Assembly: GCA_002786025.1 (NCBI GenBank)
Contig: NHNW01000011.1
Span: 558,001-622,000 of the forward strand
Length of the DNA stretch: 64,000 bases
Reading direction: 5' to 3'
From: Zasmidium citrigriseum
Taxonomy: Eukaryota > Ascomycota > Dothideomycetes > Mycosphaerellales > Mycosphaerellaceae
In this document: positions 11,185-21,246 of the stretch, in pieces
How the letters are laid out: the number at the start of each line of letters is the position of its first letter
Numbering within the stretch: the first letter of the stretch is position 1
Made by a program: the position numbers and the translations under genes
The notes under the pieces: model-generated
Database searches by the model: none
The model's input: only the letters and a program-made list of their open reading frames with translations
Told to the model about the DNA's origin: nothing

Positions 11185-11738
11185 ATGTCCAACCAAGACC
11201 GCAAGGAAGTCCAGCAATGGCTAGAATCTGTACGCATATACCCCAACCAATTCCTCCTGACTCTGATCGTCTTACGATCCGTAACAGTGGTACGCAGTCG
11301 CCAATAAATGCGTCCCCCCAAACAGCATCAAGTTCTTCGCAGAAGACTGCGTCGTTCGTTTCAACAACGCCGCACCCGTCCATGGGAAAGCCAACGCCCA
11401 GAAAGAATTCGCATCCATCGCCCCGATCGTCGAATGGATGAAGCACGAGATCATCAATATCGGTAAGCGCCCCGGCTCTCACTCCCTCGTTCTCATTGGC
11501 ACTGACTTGATCGAAAGATATTGTTGGCGACAAGATCTACAACGAATGCAACGTAACCTACGTTCTGAAAGGTGACCCGGAACGAAAAGAAATTACGATG
11601 CACAGAATGAACTTTTACGAGCGAATTCCTACAGGCCAGCCTGAAGAGGGGCAGATCGTTAAGTGGACGGCGTACTTCGACAGCTCGCCCATGAAGGAGA
11701 GGATGGCAGCAATTGACCCTGGAAAGAGAGTATACTGA
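11185..11738 (+). CDS. Small SnoaL/NTF2-like fold protein
   Basis: Three exons, 11185..11229, 11288..11462 and 11518..11738, with introns of 58 bp (GTACGC...AACAG) and 55 bp (GTAAGC...GAAAG), giving 146 residues. The spliced protein opens MSNQDRKEVQQWLESWYAVA and continues FFAEDCVVRFNNAAPVHGK, then MKHEIINIDIVGDKIYNECN, then YVLKGDPERKEITMHRMNFY. That order (N-terminal helix, short helix with a polar 'A-E-D' turn, then antiparallel strands) and the length match the SnoaL-like / NTF2-like superfamily, which covers small-ligand isomerases, hydroxylases and many fungal proteins of unknown role. No catalytic assignment is possible. No single open frame covers the gene, so it is easily missed. Confidence 0.8.
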
Positions 11739-12323
11739 TAGGAATCAAACATTGTAAGGTACAATCTTGCTCTCTTCATCAACAAGCTACGCCAAAACGC
11801 CTCGCTAATATCGCTACCTGGGTATCATGTTTTTTGGCCTCTCCCCCAATTACAATCTGTCGATGAGGTTTGATCCGTAATGAACGCCTCGCAATGATGC
11901 AAAGTCAAAAGCATGTCGTCGGCGGAGTCCCCTCTAGTCTCGGTGAAGCATCCTCAATCGCTGTAGTAGCGTTGTGATGACCCATTCGTGCTGGGTGCGT
12001 GCTTTGGTCGGGTCCAGCTCCAAGCCTGCGAGCAGGACAGTCAGTCCTGACGATCACTCGCGGTCGTTGAATGCTGCAGTCGTAGCGCTTAAGATGGCAG
12101 GGGTATCGAACGCGAAAAGACAGGCGATGGCGGCTAAGCCGGGCCGGTGCTGAATGTACGTTCCATCGATTGCGCGTTGTCGAGTAATGAGTGCTGCTTC
12201 GTTCTTCAAGGCCGCCTTCCTCTCCAACGAGCACTCCGAGGACCGCAACGATCCAGCCCGTATCCGCAACAGAGCCATCATGAGAATGACTGGGTTCGTG
12301 TGCAACGTAGAATAAGGAACAGC
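11739..12323. other. Convergent 3' region
   Basis: Between the SnoaL-like gene (plus) and the tandem-E2 gene (minus). On the minus strand 12054..12289 is open and can be spliced in phase to the E2 gene (see findings). Otherwise only 3' untranslated sequence is expected. Confidence 0.5.
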
Positions 12324-13822
12324 TCATAGGAACTCACTGCTTTCCTGGGCGCTGCGTCTCAGCTTGCGATTGTAGATCTTGCGCTTGTCGTCGCCGCCCC
12401 AATACAGCTCGAACGCTTCGGGATGTACCATCGCACGTGGATCGTAGTTCGGCTTCTTGTCTTCGATTGCTGCAACCACCGCCTCAATATGTGAAGCGAT
12501 TTCGTCTGGCTTGTCAGGGAAGTAGCACAGTGTCCCATTGCTGCTGACGCGATGGTGGAACATGGGCACTTGGAGAGTTACACGAGGCTGAGCTTCGGGG
12601 AAGTTTGGCGGAATGTGCATCTGCATGTTGAAAATGCCGCCGTCGAGGTTGGTCATTGGTTCGCCGAAGAGCGTGAGATCCCATACGAATGGATTCTTTG
12701 GCTTTGGCAGATTCAGCTCCACCCTCGGACCACTGTACTGACCTTCGTTCCACTTGTATTGCAATTGTTTGAATTGGAAAGCAAGTTGCGTTGCAAGTTG
12801 GGTAGCGTCCTCGACTTGCTTCACTCCCTTCTGCTCCCAGACCATCTTCTCTTCATCAAGCTTCTCGCGGATTGCCACCATCCGTGCGCGTAAACCCTTG
12901 TAGTCGAAGTGGCCCTCCATGCTGTTTGGCGGATACTCGAACTCCATTCTCTTAAACGCCGTGCCGTCTTTCTGCTCATTGCTGAACTTGTCGATGCTCC
13001 GCAGGTAAGCATCGTAGTACCAGAGGAAGCGACGCTTCATGAGATCTGCGAATGGATCCCACTGGGTCAAGTCCAATGCATTGAATGTCGCCTCGGCGTC
13101 GTACTCATATGCAGAGGTTTCGGTGGCAGGGGTGGCCTCGTCTACCGATGACTGGCTGCTGTTCATCGATTCGATGTCTTGTGCCATGTCCTCCATAGTC
13201 CTCTTAAGCTTCTTCTGGGCCGGCTCTGAGGACTTCTCGGGTTGCATCTGAAGCAGGCTCTCGAGTCGCTGAATGACGGATATTCGCAAAGTTTCATGTC
13301 TGATCTTGGCGATGTATGCCTTCGGATTCGGCTCCTCCTTCTTCGCTGTTTCGTAGCCTGGTTCGTTCTCGTACGGATTGCTCGACATGAGAGATTGTAT
13401 GCTGAGGAGCACACTCTCGAGACCTTGGGCACTACTCCACTCTTCGCCGGGTTGTCCTCGCCATGTGCCCAGAATGGAAAGACAGACCTTGCCCTCGCCG
13501 TAGATGTTGGGGTTGAATCGAGTCTTGCCGCTGTTGGTGGTGATGCATCGCACGTTTGGGGACTTGATCGGATAGTCCTTGCCAAACTGGGGAGTCGTTA
13601 GAGGCTAGCTGAGAAGACTACTTTGGCTGTACCCACCTTCATGTCAAACTCGAAGAAGCCGAACTCGTACGGAGTTTCGGGAGGACCGACGATGAGAGCT
13701 CGCACGTTGCGGACATCGCCTTCTCGAAAAGCCACAGCAATGGAGAGGTCGTGGCCTTTCTGAGCGCTCATGAGCTCGCGGGTGAGCCGGGCAATGGAGC
13801 CGGCGGTGTTGGCGTTCGCCAT
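12324..13822 (-). CDS. Ubiquitin-conjugating enzyme with two tandem UBC folds (UBE2Z-like)
   Basis: Two exons, 13822..13637 and 13586..12324, across a 50-bp intron (GTGGGT...CCCAG), 482 residues. The first UBC domain (about 1-145) has the UBE2Z/BIRC6-type active site: RFNPNIYGEGKVCLSILGTW with catalytic Cys97, followed by EEWSSAQGLESVLLSIQSLM and NPYENEPGYE. A helical linker (about 215-345) follows, then a second UBC-like fold (about 363-478): PFVWDLTLFGEPMTNLDGG, FNMQMHIPPNFPEAQPRVTL, HHRVSSNGTLCYFPDKPDE, with Cys416 at the position of an active-site Cys. The second domain is preceded by VKQVEDATQLATQLAFQFKQ. Such double-E2 proteins act on ubiquitin or a ubiquitin-like modifier; the substrate is unknown. 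The last codons include a GTGAGT donor, so an extra C-terminal exon is possible. Confidence 0.88.
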
Positions 13823-14190
13823 GGCAGCGGCGGTCTGGAGTGGGTGTGGAAGTTAGTGATGACGGCGGCGGTTTGGCGACAGAAGACGTCGCTCATCCTC
13901 GAGCGAGAAATGGTGGAGGTCGAGAGGGGGTCGAGCACCAGGCAACACACAACACCGGTGAGTGGCAGAGAGAGAGAGAGTTGAGTTGTCGAGCAAGTGA
14001 AGCTCAGAGGCAGGCAGACGCAGCTACCGGGGTCTGCAGTAGCCCCCGCCATGATCCCTGCTCCTCCGCCTCAGGCACCTCCGCCAATTATCCACCGCGC
14101 CGTGTTCCGATTCTTGAGAGACACGGATGCATTGTTGATAACATCTCAACAAGAACTGGCACACACAAGCTTCACTTCTCGTTCTCCAAG
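13823..14190. promoter_or_regulatory. Divergent promoter, tandem-E2 gene and TRS23
   Basis: 368 bp between divergent starts. It contains a short GA dinucleotide run at about 13967-13980. Confidence 0.5.
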
Positions 14191-14689
14191 ATGGTCGTCT
14201 TCGCCCTCCTAATCATCAACAAAGCCGGTAAGCAACCCTCAACCCCTTCCACCCAGGAATCACGCATCTAATCTCAACACACCAGGCGGCCTCATTTACA
14301 ATCGAACCTTTGCCCCCGGCCTCCAGAAGCTCGACTCCAACGACTACCTCATTCTCGCCGGAACCTTCCACGGCATCCACGCCATCTCGCGCAGTATCAA
14401 TCCGGCCCCAGCAGCCCAGCCGCCTCCCGGCAACAGGAAACCGCCAACCACTGGTATCGAGACGCTGGAAAGCAGTCACTTCCGATTGACGTGCTTCCAA
14501 ACCCCGACTGGAGTCAAGTTCTTGCTGTTCACGAGTCCGGAGCAGCCCAATACGGAGCTGGTCATTCGGAGGTGCTATGAGATTTATGGGGATTTTGTCA
14601 TGAAGAACCCGTTTTACAGCATGGAGATGCCGATTCGCGTGGAGAAGTTTGAGCGAGCCTTGGGCGGCTATCTCGTCAGACCGTCATAG
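14191..14689 (+). CDS. TRS23: TRAPP complex subunit Trs23 (TRAPPC4)
   Basis: Two exons, 14191..14227 and 14286..14689, across a 58-bp intron (GTAAGC...CACCAG), 146 residues. The 37-nt first exon encodes MVVFALLIINKA; the spliced join gives NKAGGLIYNRTF, the signature start of the sybindin-like longin fold. Further matches are LDSNDYLILAGTFHGIHAIS and, near the C-terminus, SSHFRLTCFQTPTGVKFLLF, then RRCYEIYGDFVMKNPFYSME. TRAPP is the guanine-nucleotide exchange factor for the Rab Ypt1 in ER-Golgi traffic and autophagy; Trs23 belongs to its core. Length is normal for the family. Codon use shifts from C-rich to G-rich along exon 2. Confidence 0.93.
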
Positions 14690-15348
14690 CGATTCGATAC
14701 GACCAATGATTTTTCGGATCCATAAGCCACGAACTACGGCGCATCACAGGAGACCAATCTTCTCCAAGATTGCAACAAATGTCTGGGATCGCCACATTGG
14801 GAATCTTCAAGGCTCAAGAAGAGATACGGAGTTGAGCACAATCACGAGGTCACCGCTCTATCCTGGCATTTGGAGAAACACCAGATATCTGCCGTCGACC
14901 TCGCGTGGTTGCACAGAACCCTTGCACGGTCCATATCTTAACCCATGATGCCAAGCAGAAGTCAAGCTTGGCTTCTACCTCATGCCATTGGATCTACGAA
15001 CCAATGTCGACATATAGACAATCACGACGGAGCAAAGGGAAAGCTTGAACAGCACGAGAGCGTTCGTACCAAGGAGATTCTCCCACTCGCGCGGGGAGTT
15101 CGCTGATGTATTAAAAGTATCCAGAACTGTCGCAATGGCCAGCATATACACAGCAGCAGCAGAGCAAAAGCAAAACGCCCCAGGGTCATGGCTTGTGTCC
15201 GCACTTCATGTATCTTGTGCGCCACAGCTGAATCATTCAGGCCGTGGTCTTGGTTGTCCTCTCCTGACTGATTTTCATCTTTCTTCCATCAAATCTCTCC
15301 TTCAATCTCTCCTTCTTTCGATTCTCGTTCGCCTCGATGTGTGATTTT
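14690..15348. other. Convergent intergenic region
   Basis: 659 bp between the 3' ends of TRS23 and the CYSTM-like gene. No conserved reading frame seen. Confidence 0.5.
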
Positions 15349-15734
15349 CTAGCAGCAGTCCTGTGAAGCGGATTGTTAGCCTGTGATGGTCGCATACCTG
15401 GAACTTATCGTTCTTACCATGCAGCACTCGCAGCAGTCGGCGCAGCATTCACATCCCTCCTCGCACACGAAGCAACAGCACAACGTCGCAAGACAAGCGC
15501 CCAGACATCCGCGATCGCCTCCTCCGCGTCGTGGTGGTGGTGCCTGCTGGTACTGCTGTGGTGGAGGTCCTTGCTGGTATTGCATCGGAGGAGGGCCCTG
15601 CTGGTAGCCACTGTCACATGTTAACTTGCAATCGCACACATACCCAATGTAGATTGTGCTTACTATGCTGGCTGTGGTTGCTGAGGGTAGCCATATTGTG
15701 GCTGGCCACCGCCGTAGTAACCCTGAGCGGACAT
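15349..15734 (-). CDS. CYSTM-like Pro/Gln/Gly-rich, Cys-rich miniprotein
   Basis: Three exons, 15734..15664, 15610..15418 and 15360..15349, with introns of 53 bp (GTAAGC...GACAG) and 57 bp (GTAAGA...TCACAG), 91 residues. The N-terminal half repeats Tyr/Gln/Pro ([16 protein letters not shown]); the C-terminus is the Cys-rich block [20 protein letters not shown] then [12 protein letters not shown]. The last exon is only 12 nt and encodes Asp-Cys-Cys-stop; skipping the splice would replace it by a non-Cys tail. This layout (polar Gln/Pro/Gly N-terminus, short hydrophobic Cys-dense C-terminus) is that of CYSTM proteins, tail-anchored or palmitoylated membrane proteins linked to stress and metal tolerance. 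Function here is inferred from the family only. Confidence 0.8.
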
Positions 15735-17128
15735 TGCGAATGTGCTGGATTTCTGCCTGGGAGTGAGTTGCGGCGCGACAGCTATTGAATCAAGTATGCG
15801 ACGAACAGTGTAGGTTGAGGATGTCGGTATTAATGCGACGCCGCGATATGTGAATAAAGCGAGTGGTCGGTGCGAGTGTCGCGGATAGGTGGTGTGTGGT
15901 GAATGCAAGAAAGAGGCGCAGGCGTCTGTCTGGTCCGAAGAAAGGTGTCCGGAGGATCGACGCGGGCAGATGACGAGAACTCGGTACTTCTTCCCAATGC
16001 TCCTGTTGGTGGCTGAGAGACTAAAAGAAAGCTTCCAGAATCTTGTGAGGTTTCGACCGTCGTATCAGAAGCAAATGGATTTCAAGCGAGAGAAAAATAC
16101 CACTCCATCTCGGCGTCCTTTATCAGACCCTTCTTCAAACGAGAGACCGGCTCTGGCCAGGGATTGCGACGCCTGCTCTCGCGCCCCGTGACGACGCCAT
16201 CTCGCTCAGCCCACCCACCTAAACGACGCCAGACAGCTGTGGCCAGCTCTGCTCTTCACAGCCACTTCAGCATGTCCAGGAATCGCTGAAAGCACTGGAA
16301 ACGCCGTACATCGGTGTCGACGGCCACGTATGTCGTTCTGGCCACACGAGGCGCAGTACCATCATTCTGCGTTGTGTTCGAGCACGGCTTGACCTGCCAT
16401 CTCAATCTCCTTGGCGATCTGGCTGAGACACGACAAGCTTTTGCTCCGACGAACTGTTGTTGCTTGGCCTGCGGGTCTCTTGGCGGTTGGTCGTATGGCA
16501 GCGAATCCGGTGCTTTGGATGGTCATCTTCTATATTCTACTACAACTGACCGTGAAATATATGATTGATACCCTTCTCTTCACCTCATCACCTTTCGGAA
16601 CGATTCTGGCCTCTGGGAAAATCTCGAAACTGTCCATACCCGGGATGTCTTCAAAGTCAAGCGTGGCTCTGCTTGGTCATGCATCGTCGAGCGACTTTTA
16701 CCTTCTTGAGACCGCCCTTCCAATTCTGGACGACTGCCATGGATCGGGTTGTTCATGATGGCCACAAGTGATCCGTGGAATCCGTGGACTTGCCGTATTT
16801 CGTACTCTACTTGGTTCATCAGCTGAGGCTCTGCCCAGAGCTCACCCATGCCTGGCGGTTTCCTGATAAATATCAACCAGATTGCCAGGCCTTGTGCGAC
16901 TGTCAAATGCTGGAGTGGGGATTGTCAAGTCTTTGAGAAGAGAAGGAGATGGACAAGAGGACACATTCAGAGGATTGAGGTATTGTTTTGATGCAATCGC
17001 TAAATATACCGAATGGTAGGTAATCAAGACGTCGAGCAGTCCGCCATGCGAGCTCCCGCCAATGCAAATGCGATGTCCGTCATGACCCGTTCAAAATTTA
17101 TTCAACGCCATTCCATGATGCAAGTCGT
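15735..17128. other. 1.4 kb intergenic region
   Basis: Promoter side of the CYSTM-like gene and 3' side of the next minus-strand gene. A plus-strand frame of 115 codons near 16411-16758 has a hydrophobic stretch but no ATG at its start, no splice partner and no recognisable similarity. I call nothing here. Confidence 0.5.
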
Positions 17129-18331
17129 TCATTCGTCCTGCTCCAGCAGACTGAGCACTTCCAGTTCTGTCCTTACAATGCGGGTAAACTCATTTCGACT
17201 CATGCCACTCGCTCTGGCAAGTCTGAAAAGGCTCTTGATGTCGGTGCTGATATGCTGCTTAATAGCGACTTGTGCAGTATCCGAGTCTCGAGAAGAGCTC
17301 ATCTCGGCAGCCCGCTCCTCCAGCTTCTCGATGCTGGAATGTGAGCTTGTTGGAGAGATTGGTCGAGGCATTGAGATGTCTTGTTCGCCATCTAGACTCC
17401 GCTCACGGCCGGTGTGGACTGCTGAGTCATGGGGCTGTTTCCAGCCTGCATGCGGTTGTAACGAGCTCAGGTAATCTGCCTGCTCTGCGATTCCGTTGCT
17501 GCTAGGAGCCTGATCGTCTCGATGTTGTAATAGCGAGTCTCCTCGTAGACTACTTTCGCCGTGGGCGCCTGTGTCTTCGTCTGGGTCATGCGAGTCCATT
17601 GCTGGCTGCACTTCTTCGCCGTATCTCGCGTAATAGTCCATTTCTGATTTGTCTGATGTTCGTGAACGGTTCGTCGTTCGTAATGTTGATGGCGGAGCAG
17701 GTGAGTGCTTTGCTGGTGTTCGTTCTGCGGGTGTCCTGTCATACATGCCCCAGTAATCGTCATTCGCATCGTCCTCCTCTTCAACCTCTTGCGAAGCTGC
17801 ATTCGCTGGTGGCGCTGCATCTGATCCACTGCTGCCCGCCTCGTTGGCCTCCGATGGCGAATTGAACCACTGTGTGCCGTCCTCTAGATCGTCCAGAGTC
17901 CGTAGCTCTGCCAGCTTCCATCCTGGTTCTGTCCCGCCATGTTCATCCTTCTCACACCAGATGAAGACTGGTAGCAGGCCAAACTGATCTACTTCAATTC
18001 TTGCTTGTAGCGTCTCTTGATCCAGCCTCCTGTACTTGGCCGGGCTCGTCTCCTCCAACTCAAGCTCTCCAGATACTGGATGTGGCTCTAAGTCCATTCC
18101 CTCGACCACGGCTGGCAGCTTCTTCGCTCTTTGAGGATCCCATGATAGCAGTGGTAGCCAGCCTCCATCACCAGCAGTATTACTTGACAGAAAGTTCACG
18201 CGTTGTCTGAGAAGCGGCGAGAGGAGTGGCAATAACGCTGGTGGCGGTCTAGGCGCAGCGAAGGATGTGGGAAGGCAGGCGAGGAGCGGTGGTAGCAGGT
18301 CGCGCGAATTGGGCGGCGGGGCAACATGCAT
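17129..18331 (-). CDS. Uncharacterised fungal protein
   Basis: Single exon, 400 residues. The frame continues upstream without an ATG; ATG at 18331 (MHVAPPPNSRDLLPPLLACL) is the first real start. Residues 1-150 look folded: a Leu/Pro-rich helix pair, then RQRVNFLSSNTAGDGGWLPL and LLSWDPQRAKKLPAVVEGMD, then RRLDQETLQARIEVDQFGLL ending PVFIWCEKDE. The rest is acidic and Ser-rich with DDYWGMYDRTPAERTPAKHS and possible proline-directed phosphosites (SP, TP). The last 60 residues form an amphipathic helical region (QHISTDIKSLFRLARASGMS) ending in EVLSLLEQDE. I do not recognise the family. A conserved N-terminal globule with a regulated tail is as much as the sequence shows. Confidence 0.78.
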   Translation of the reverse strand: MHVAPPPNSRDLLPPLLACLPTSFAAPRPPPALLPLLSPLLRQRVNFLSSNTAGDGGWLPLLSWDPQRAKKLPAVVEGMDLEPHPVSGELELEETSPAKYRRLDQETLQARIEVDQFGLLPVFIWCEKDEHGGTEPGWKLAELRTLDDLEDGTQWFNSPSEANEAGSSGSDAAPPANAASQEVEEEDDANDDYWGMYDRTPAERTPAKHSPAPPSTLRTTNRSRTSDKSEMDYYARYGEEVQPAMDSHDPDEDTGAHGESSLRGDSLLQHRDDQAPSSNGIAEQADYLSSLQPHAGWKQPHDSAVHTGRERSLDGEQDISMPRPISPTSSHSSIEKLEERAAEMSSSRDSDTAQVAIKQHISTDIKSLFRLARASGMSRNEFTRIVRTELEVLSLLEQDE

Positions 18332-19422
18332 GCTGTGGTGAGCGATTGTGTTGATATAAAGGGAGAGACAAGTCGCAGAGCTACCAGGCGTGGAGGGAGG
18401 TTGGAGGCTATGAGTAAGTGAACAGAAGAGGCGCCAGTGTGGTTGGATCACGCGGCGAGATGCGAAGAGCTGGAGTGAGGTGTGATCAAGAGCAACAGGC
18501 GGAGAGGTACAACGGTACTTAGCTGGGAGTCTTTCTTTCTTCACATGCTCGCACGAAGGGAGGGCAGCGACGGCGTGCTACTAAACAGACCGAATGTACT
18601 GGGGCTGTGGAGCGCGGGCGAGACGATGGTGACGTCTGAATGGACTCGGCCAATTCGGTCGAACGGGCCGGACATGCTTGCCCGCTGGTAGTGCAAGTGA
18701 ATGTGCCGGGCGAGGCTGGGCCTCTTCCTGCGACCTCACCTCTTTCTCTACACCGCATCCAGCGTTGAGAAGAACGGCTCATCCTCCCGCAATCATTGCA
18801 ATACCCACGTTTCAACCTCTCCGCCGACCGTCGCCGCACGCACGCGCTGGGGGCGATATGCGCCCTCTTATGCGTCCACATGGTCGCATCGCTGCCGCCG
18901 CGACTTGTTTCAGCCAAGACCGTGGACGACTTTAGCCGACCTCCTATTGGCCCTCTCCTACATTTCCTCATTCACTCACCAAAAGTTCGCGTGCTCAATC
19001 AACCGCCTATCCAGACCCTGGGGCTGTCACTCTATTCTCGACACGACCCGCGGGGAGCTTCTTCTCCTGTTGCTTCACTCTGCGTCAGACACTCTGCAGG
19101 CGCGCTGTGTGAACACACTTCCCCCATGTCTCGCGTGGACGGTGTCACTGCGTCGAGACCTTTGTTCTTACTCGACGTGAACCTCCAGTGTTTCATGGCG
19201 TGCGTTGTTGTCGAGGACTCGAGCTCAGACCTACGCCTTCACTTATGCGAGCCTTCGCCCAGGCGCTGTGAGTTCTCTGCCCTTCAAGTTCTTTCTGCAT
19301 CTCTCTAGAAGATACATTCGCTTGTGCATTTCTGCCCGTGCTGGTAACGCGGCCTTATTCGTTCCTTTCAGTAACAGTCCTAATCCTTAATCTTAAGCGG
19401 CTGCTGGACGAGCTGCTATCCA
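18332..19422. promoter_or_regulatory. 1.1 kb upstream region of the subtilisin gene
   Basis: Between the minus-strand start at 18331 and the protease start at 19423. Pyrimidine-rich near 18730-19400. Short reading frames overlap without a convincing gene. Probably a long promoter plus 5' leader. Confidence 0.5.
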
Positions 19423-20871
19423 ATGGACTTCCTCAAAAGCGTGTTGTTTGCTTTACTATCGTTCATTATTACCACTGCTCTTTCGGCGCCTGCACCGGCT
19501 ATCATTACGACAGTCGTTACTGTTACCGCTGCAGCTCCAACCACCTCATCGACTTCCAGCCATGAATCTGGAGGAGAGGAGCACATTGTCATCGTCGACA
19601 AGAACGCTCCAGTACCGCCACAAGTCGCCGAAGTCTTGAAGCGCCTAGATCTGGACGAGAGCCACTCCGACGTTCGACATGTCTTCAACAACAGCGCCTT
19701 CCAAGGCTTCGCCGCATCGATGAAATTCCACTGTCTGGACCTCTTAGCCAACATGTCGGACGTGTCGATGGTCGAAAAGGCAGTCACAGTCAGTCGAGCA
19801 GACATCATCCGCCACGACGCACCCTGGGGTCTACAACGAATTTCAACATCCTCAAGTTTCACCGGCAGCCCACAAAACATGGACTACACTTACACCTACT
19901 CCGACAACGCCCTCGGCTCCGGCTCCGACGTCTACATAATCGACACAGGCATCTACACCTCGCACAACGTCTTCAACAACCGCGCCAAAATGCTCTGGTC
20001 CTTCGACGGCAACATGGACGACCGCGACGGCCACGGCACACACGTCGCAGGCACAGCAGCAGGAGACATCCTCGGCGTGGCCTCCAACGCCAACATCTAC
20101 GGCGTCAAAGCCCTCGACGCCGACGGCGGCGGCTGGTCCTCCAACGTCGTGGCCGCAATAGACTTCGTCATCAAAAACCACGACGCCCGCAAAAAGTCCC
20201 CCGGCTCCAAATTCGCCGGCTCCGTAATGTCCATGTCCCTCGCGACTTCTGAGCCCGTCTCGGCAATAACCCAAGCCGTCGAAGCCGCCATCGAAGCCGG
20301 CGTGCACGCCTGTGTAGCCGCAGGAAACGCCGGCGAAGACGCTTGCTCCTCGTCCCCAGCCTCCTCAGGAGGAACGCACGGTAGCGCGATCACCGTCGGC
20401 GCCGTCGACATAACCAACTCTCGGGCCTCCTTCTCAAATACAGGCTCCTGCGTGGACGTGTACGCTCCCGGAGTCGATATCGTCTCTTCCTGGATCGGCT
20501 CCCCGAATATGGTCAATGTCCTCTCAGGAACGTCCATGGCGACGCCACATGTCACGGGCATTGTTGCGTATGCCATGGCGAATAGTACGTTGGCGAATAA
20601 CCCGGGTTTGATGAAAGAGTGGATTCGGATGATGGCGCTGCCGATTGGTGATGGGATTTTGTTGGCGAATAATGGGGTGCAGAGCACGAGCAATGCTGGT
20701 GTTGAGCAGATGGGGAGGATTGGGATGTTGAAGAGGTCGAAGCGTGCGTTTTCTGGGCTTGACTTTTCGATGAGCTGTGCGAGAGATGGATTGTCTGAGT
20801 CGACGACTGCGGCGTGGCTTTGCAATGCGAAGCGGGGGTTGGACTCACTTGTTGGCATGTTCTCGCGATGA
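19423..20871 (+). CDS. Secreted subtilisin-like serine protease (S8, proteinase K type)
   Basis: Single exon, 482 residues. Signal peptide 1 to about 21 (MDFLKSVLFALLSFIITTAL, then SAPAPA). An I9-type inhibitory propeptide follows (about 53-130: EEHIVIVDKNAPVPPQVAEV ... MVEKAVTVSRAD). The mature domain starts after about residue 132 (APWGLQRIS). Catalytic triad: Asp174 in VYIIDTGI, His204 in DGHGTHVAGT, Ser371 in LSGTSMATPH; oxyanion Asn302 in AAGNAGEDA. Cys-containing loops resemble the proteinase K family. After the catalytic domain there is an extra C-terminal stretch (about 400-482) not typical of proteinase K. It is predicted to be exported, cut from its propeptide and active on extracellular protein. 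Base composition switches strand skew inside the gene (see findings). Confidence 0.93.
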   Translation: MDFLKSVLFALLSFIITTALSAPAPAIITTVVTVTAAAPTTSSTSSHESGGEEHIVIVDKNAPVPPQVAEVLKRLDLDESHSDVRHVFNNSAFQGFAASMKFHCLDLLANMSDVSMVEKAVTVSRADIIRHDAPWGLQRISTSSSFTGSPQNMDYTYTYSDNALGSGSDVYIIDTGIYTSHNVFNNRAKMLWSFDGNMDDRDGHGTHVAGTAAGDILGVASNANIYGVKALDADGGGWSSNVVAAIDFVIKNHDARKKSPGSKFAGSVMSMSLATSEPVSAITQAVEAAIEAGVHACVAAGNAGEDACSSSPASSGGTHGSAITVGAVDITNSRASFSNTGSCVDVYAPGVDIVSSWIGSPNMVNVLSGTSMATPHVTGIVAYAMANSTLANNPGLMKEWIRMMALPIGDGILLANNGVQSTSNAGVEQMGRIGMLKRSKRAFSGLDFSMSCARDGLSESTTAAWLCNAKRGLDSLVGMFSR

Positions 20872-21246
20872 TTTCTAAAACGGCAGATGGAAAGAGACTT
20901 GCATTACCAGACTAAGCGTGCTCACGGCCGGCTGTATCATAGATTTTTGACGAAGTAACGAGGAAAACAGACCGAATGTCAGACGGAGTAGAATTTGCAT
21001 TTTTTTCTGCTTGTTCATTGTCATACTACTAGCCATGTTACATCTACACTACACAGTTCAAGGGCCCTCGCTTCTGTCTAATTCATACAGGGCCGGAGCG
21101 GATCTGTTGCCACCTTCCATGCATCTCTTGCTCGCTGCTCTTCTCTTTTTGGATTATTTATGCAGAGTCTGGTGTCCTCCATCAACGCCATTCATATGCA
21201 TATTGGTGCTGTAAAACGTCAACGCGCAAGCGGCTCTCGTCAAAAT
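20872..21246. other. Convergent intergenic region
   Basis: 375 bp between the 3' ends of the protease and the FHA kinase. Nothing recognised. Confidence 0.5.

Noticed and set aside
16411..16758. 115-codon frame with a hydrophobic helix
   Set aside because: No ATG at the start, no splice partner, no similarity.
20097..20858. 253-codon minus-strand frame opposite the protease
   Set aside because: Produced by the strong C-skew of the protease codons; no family.
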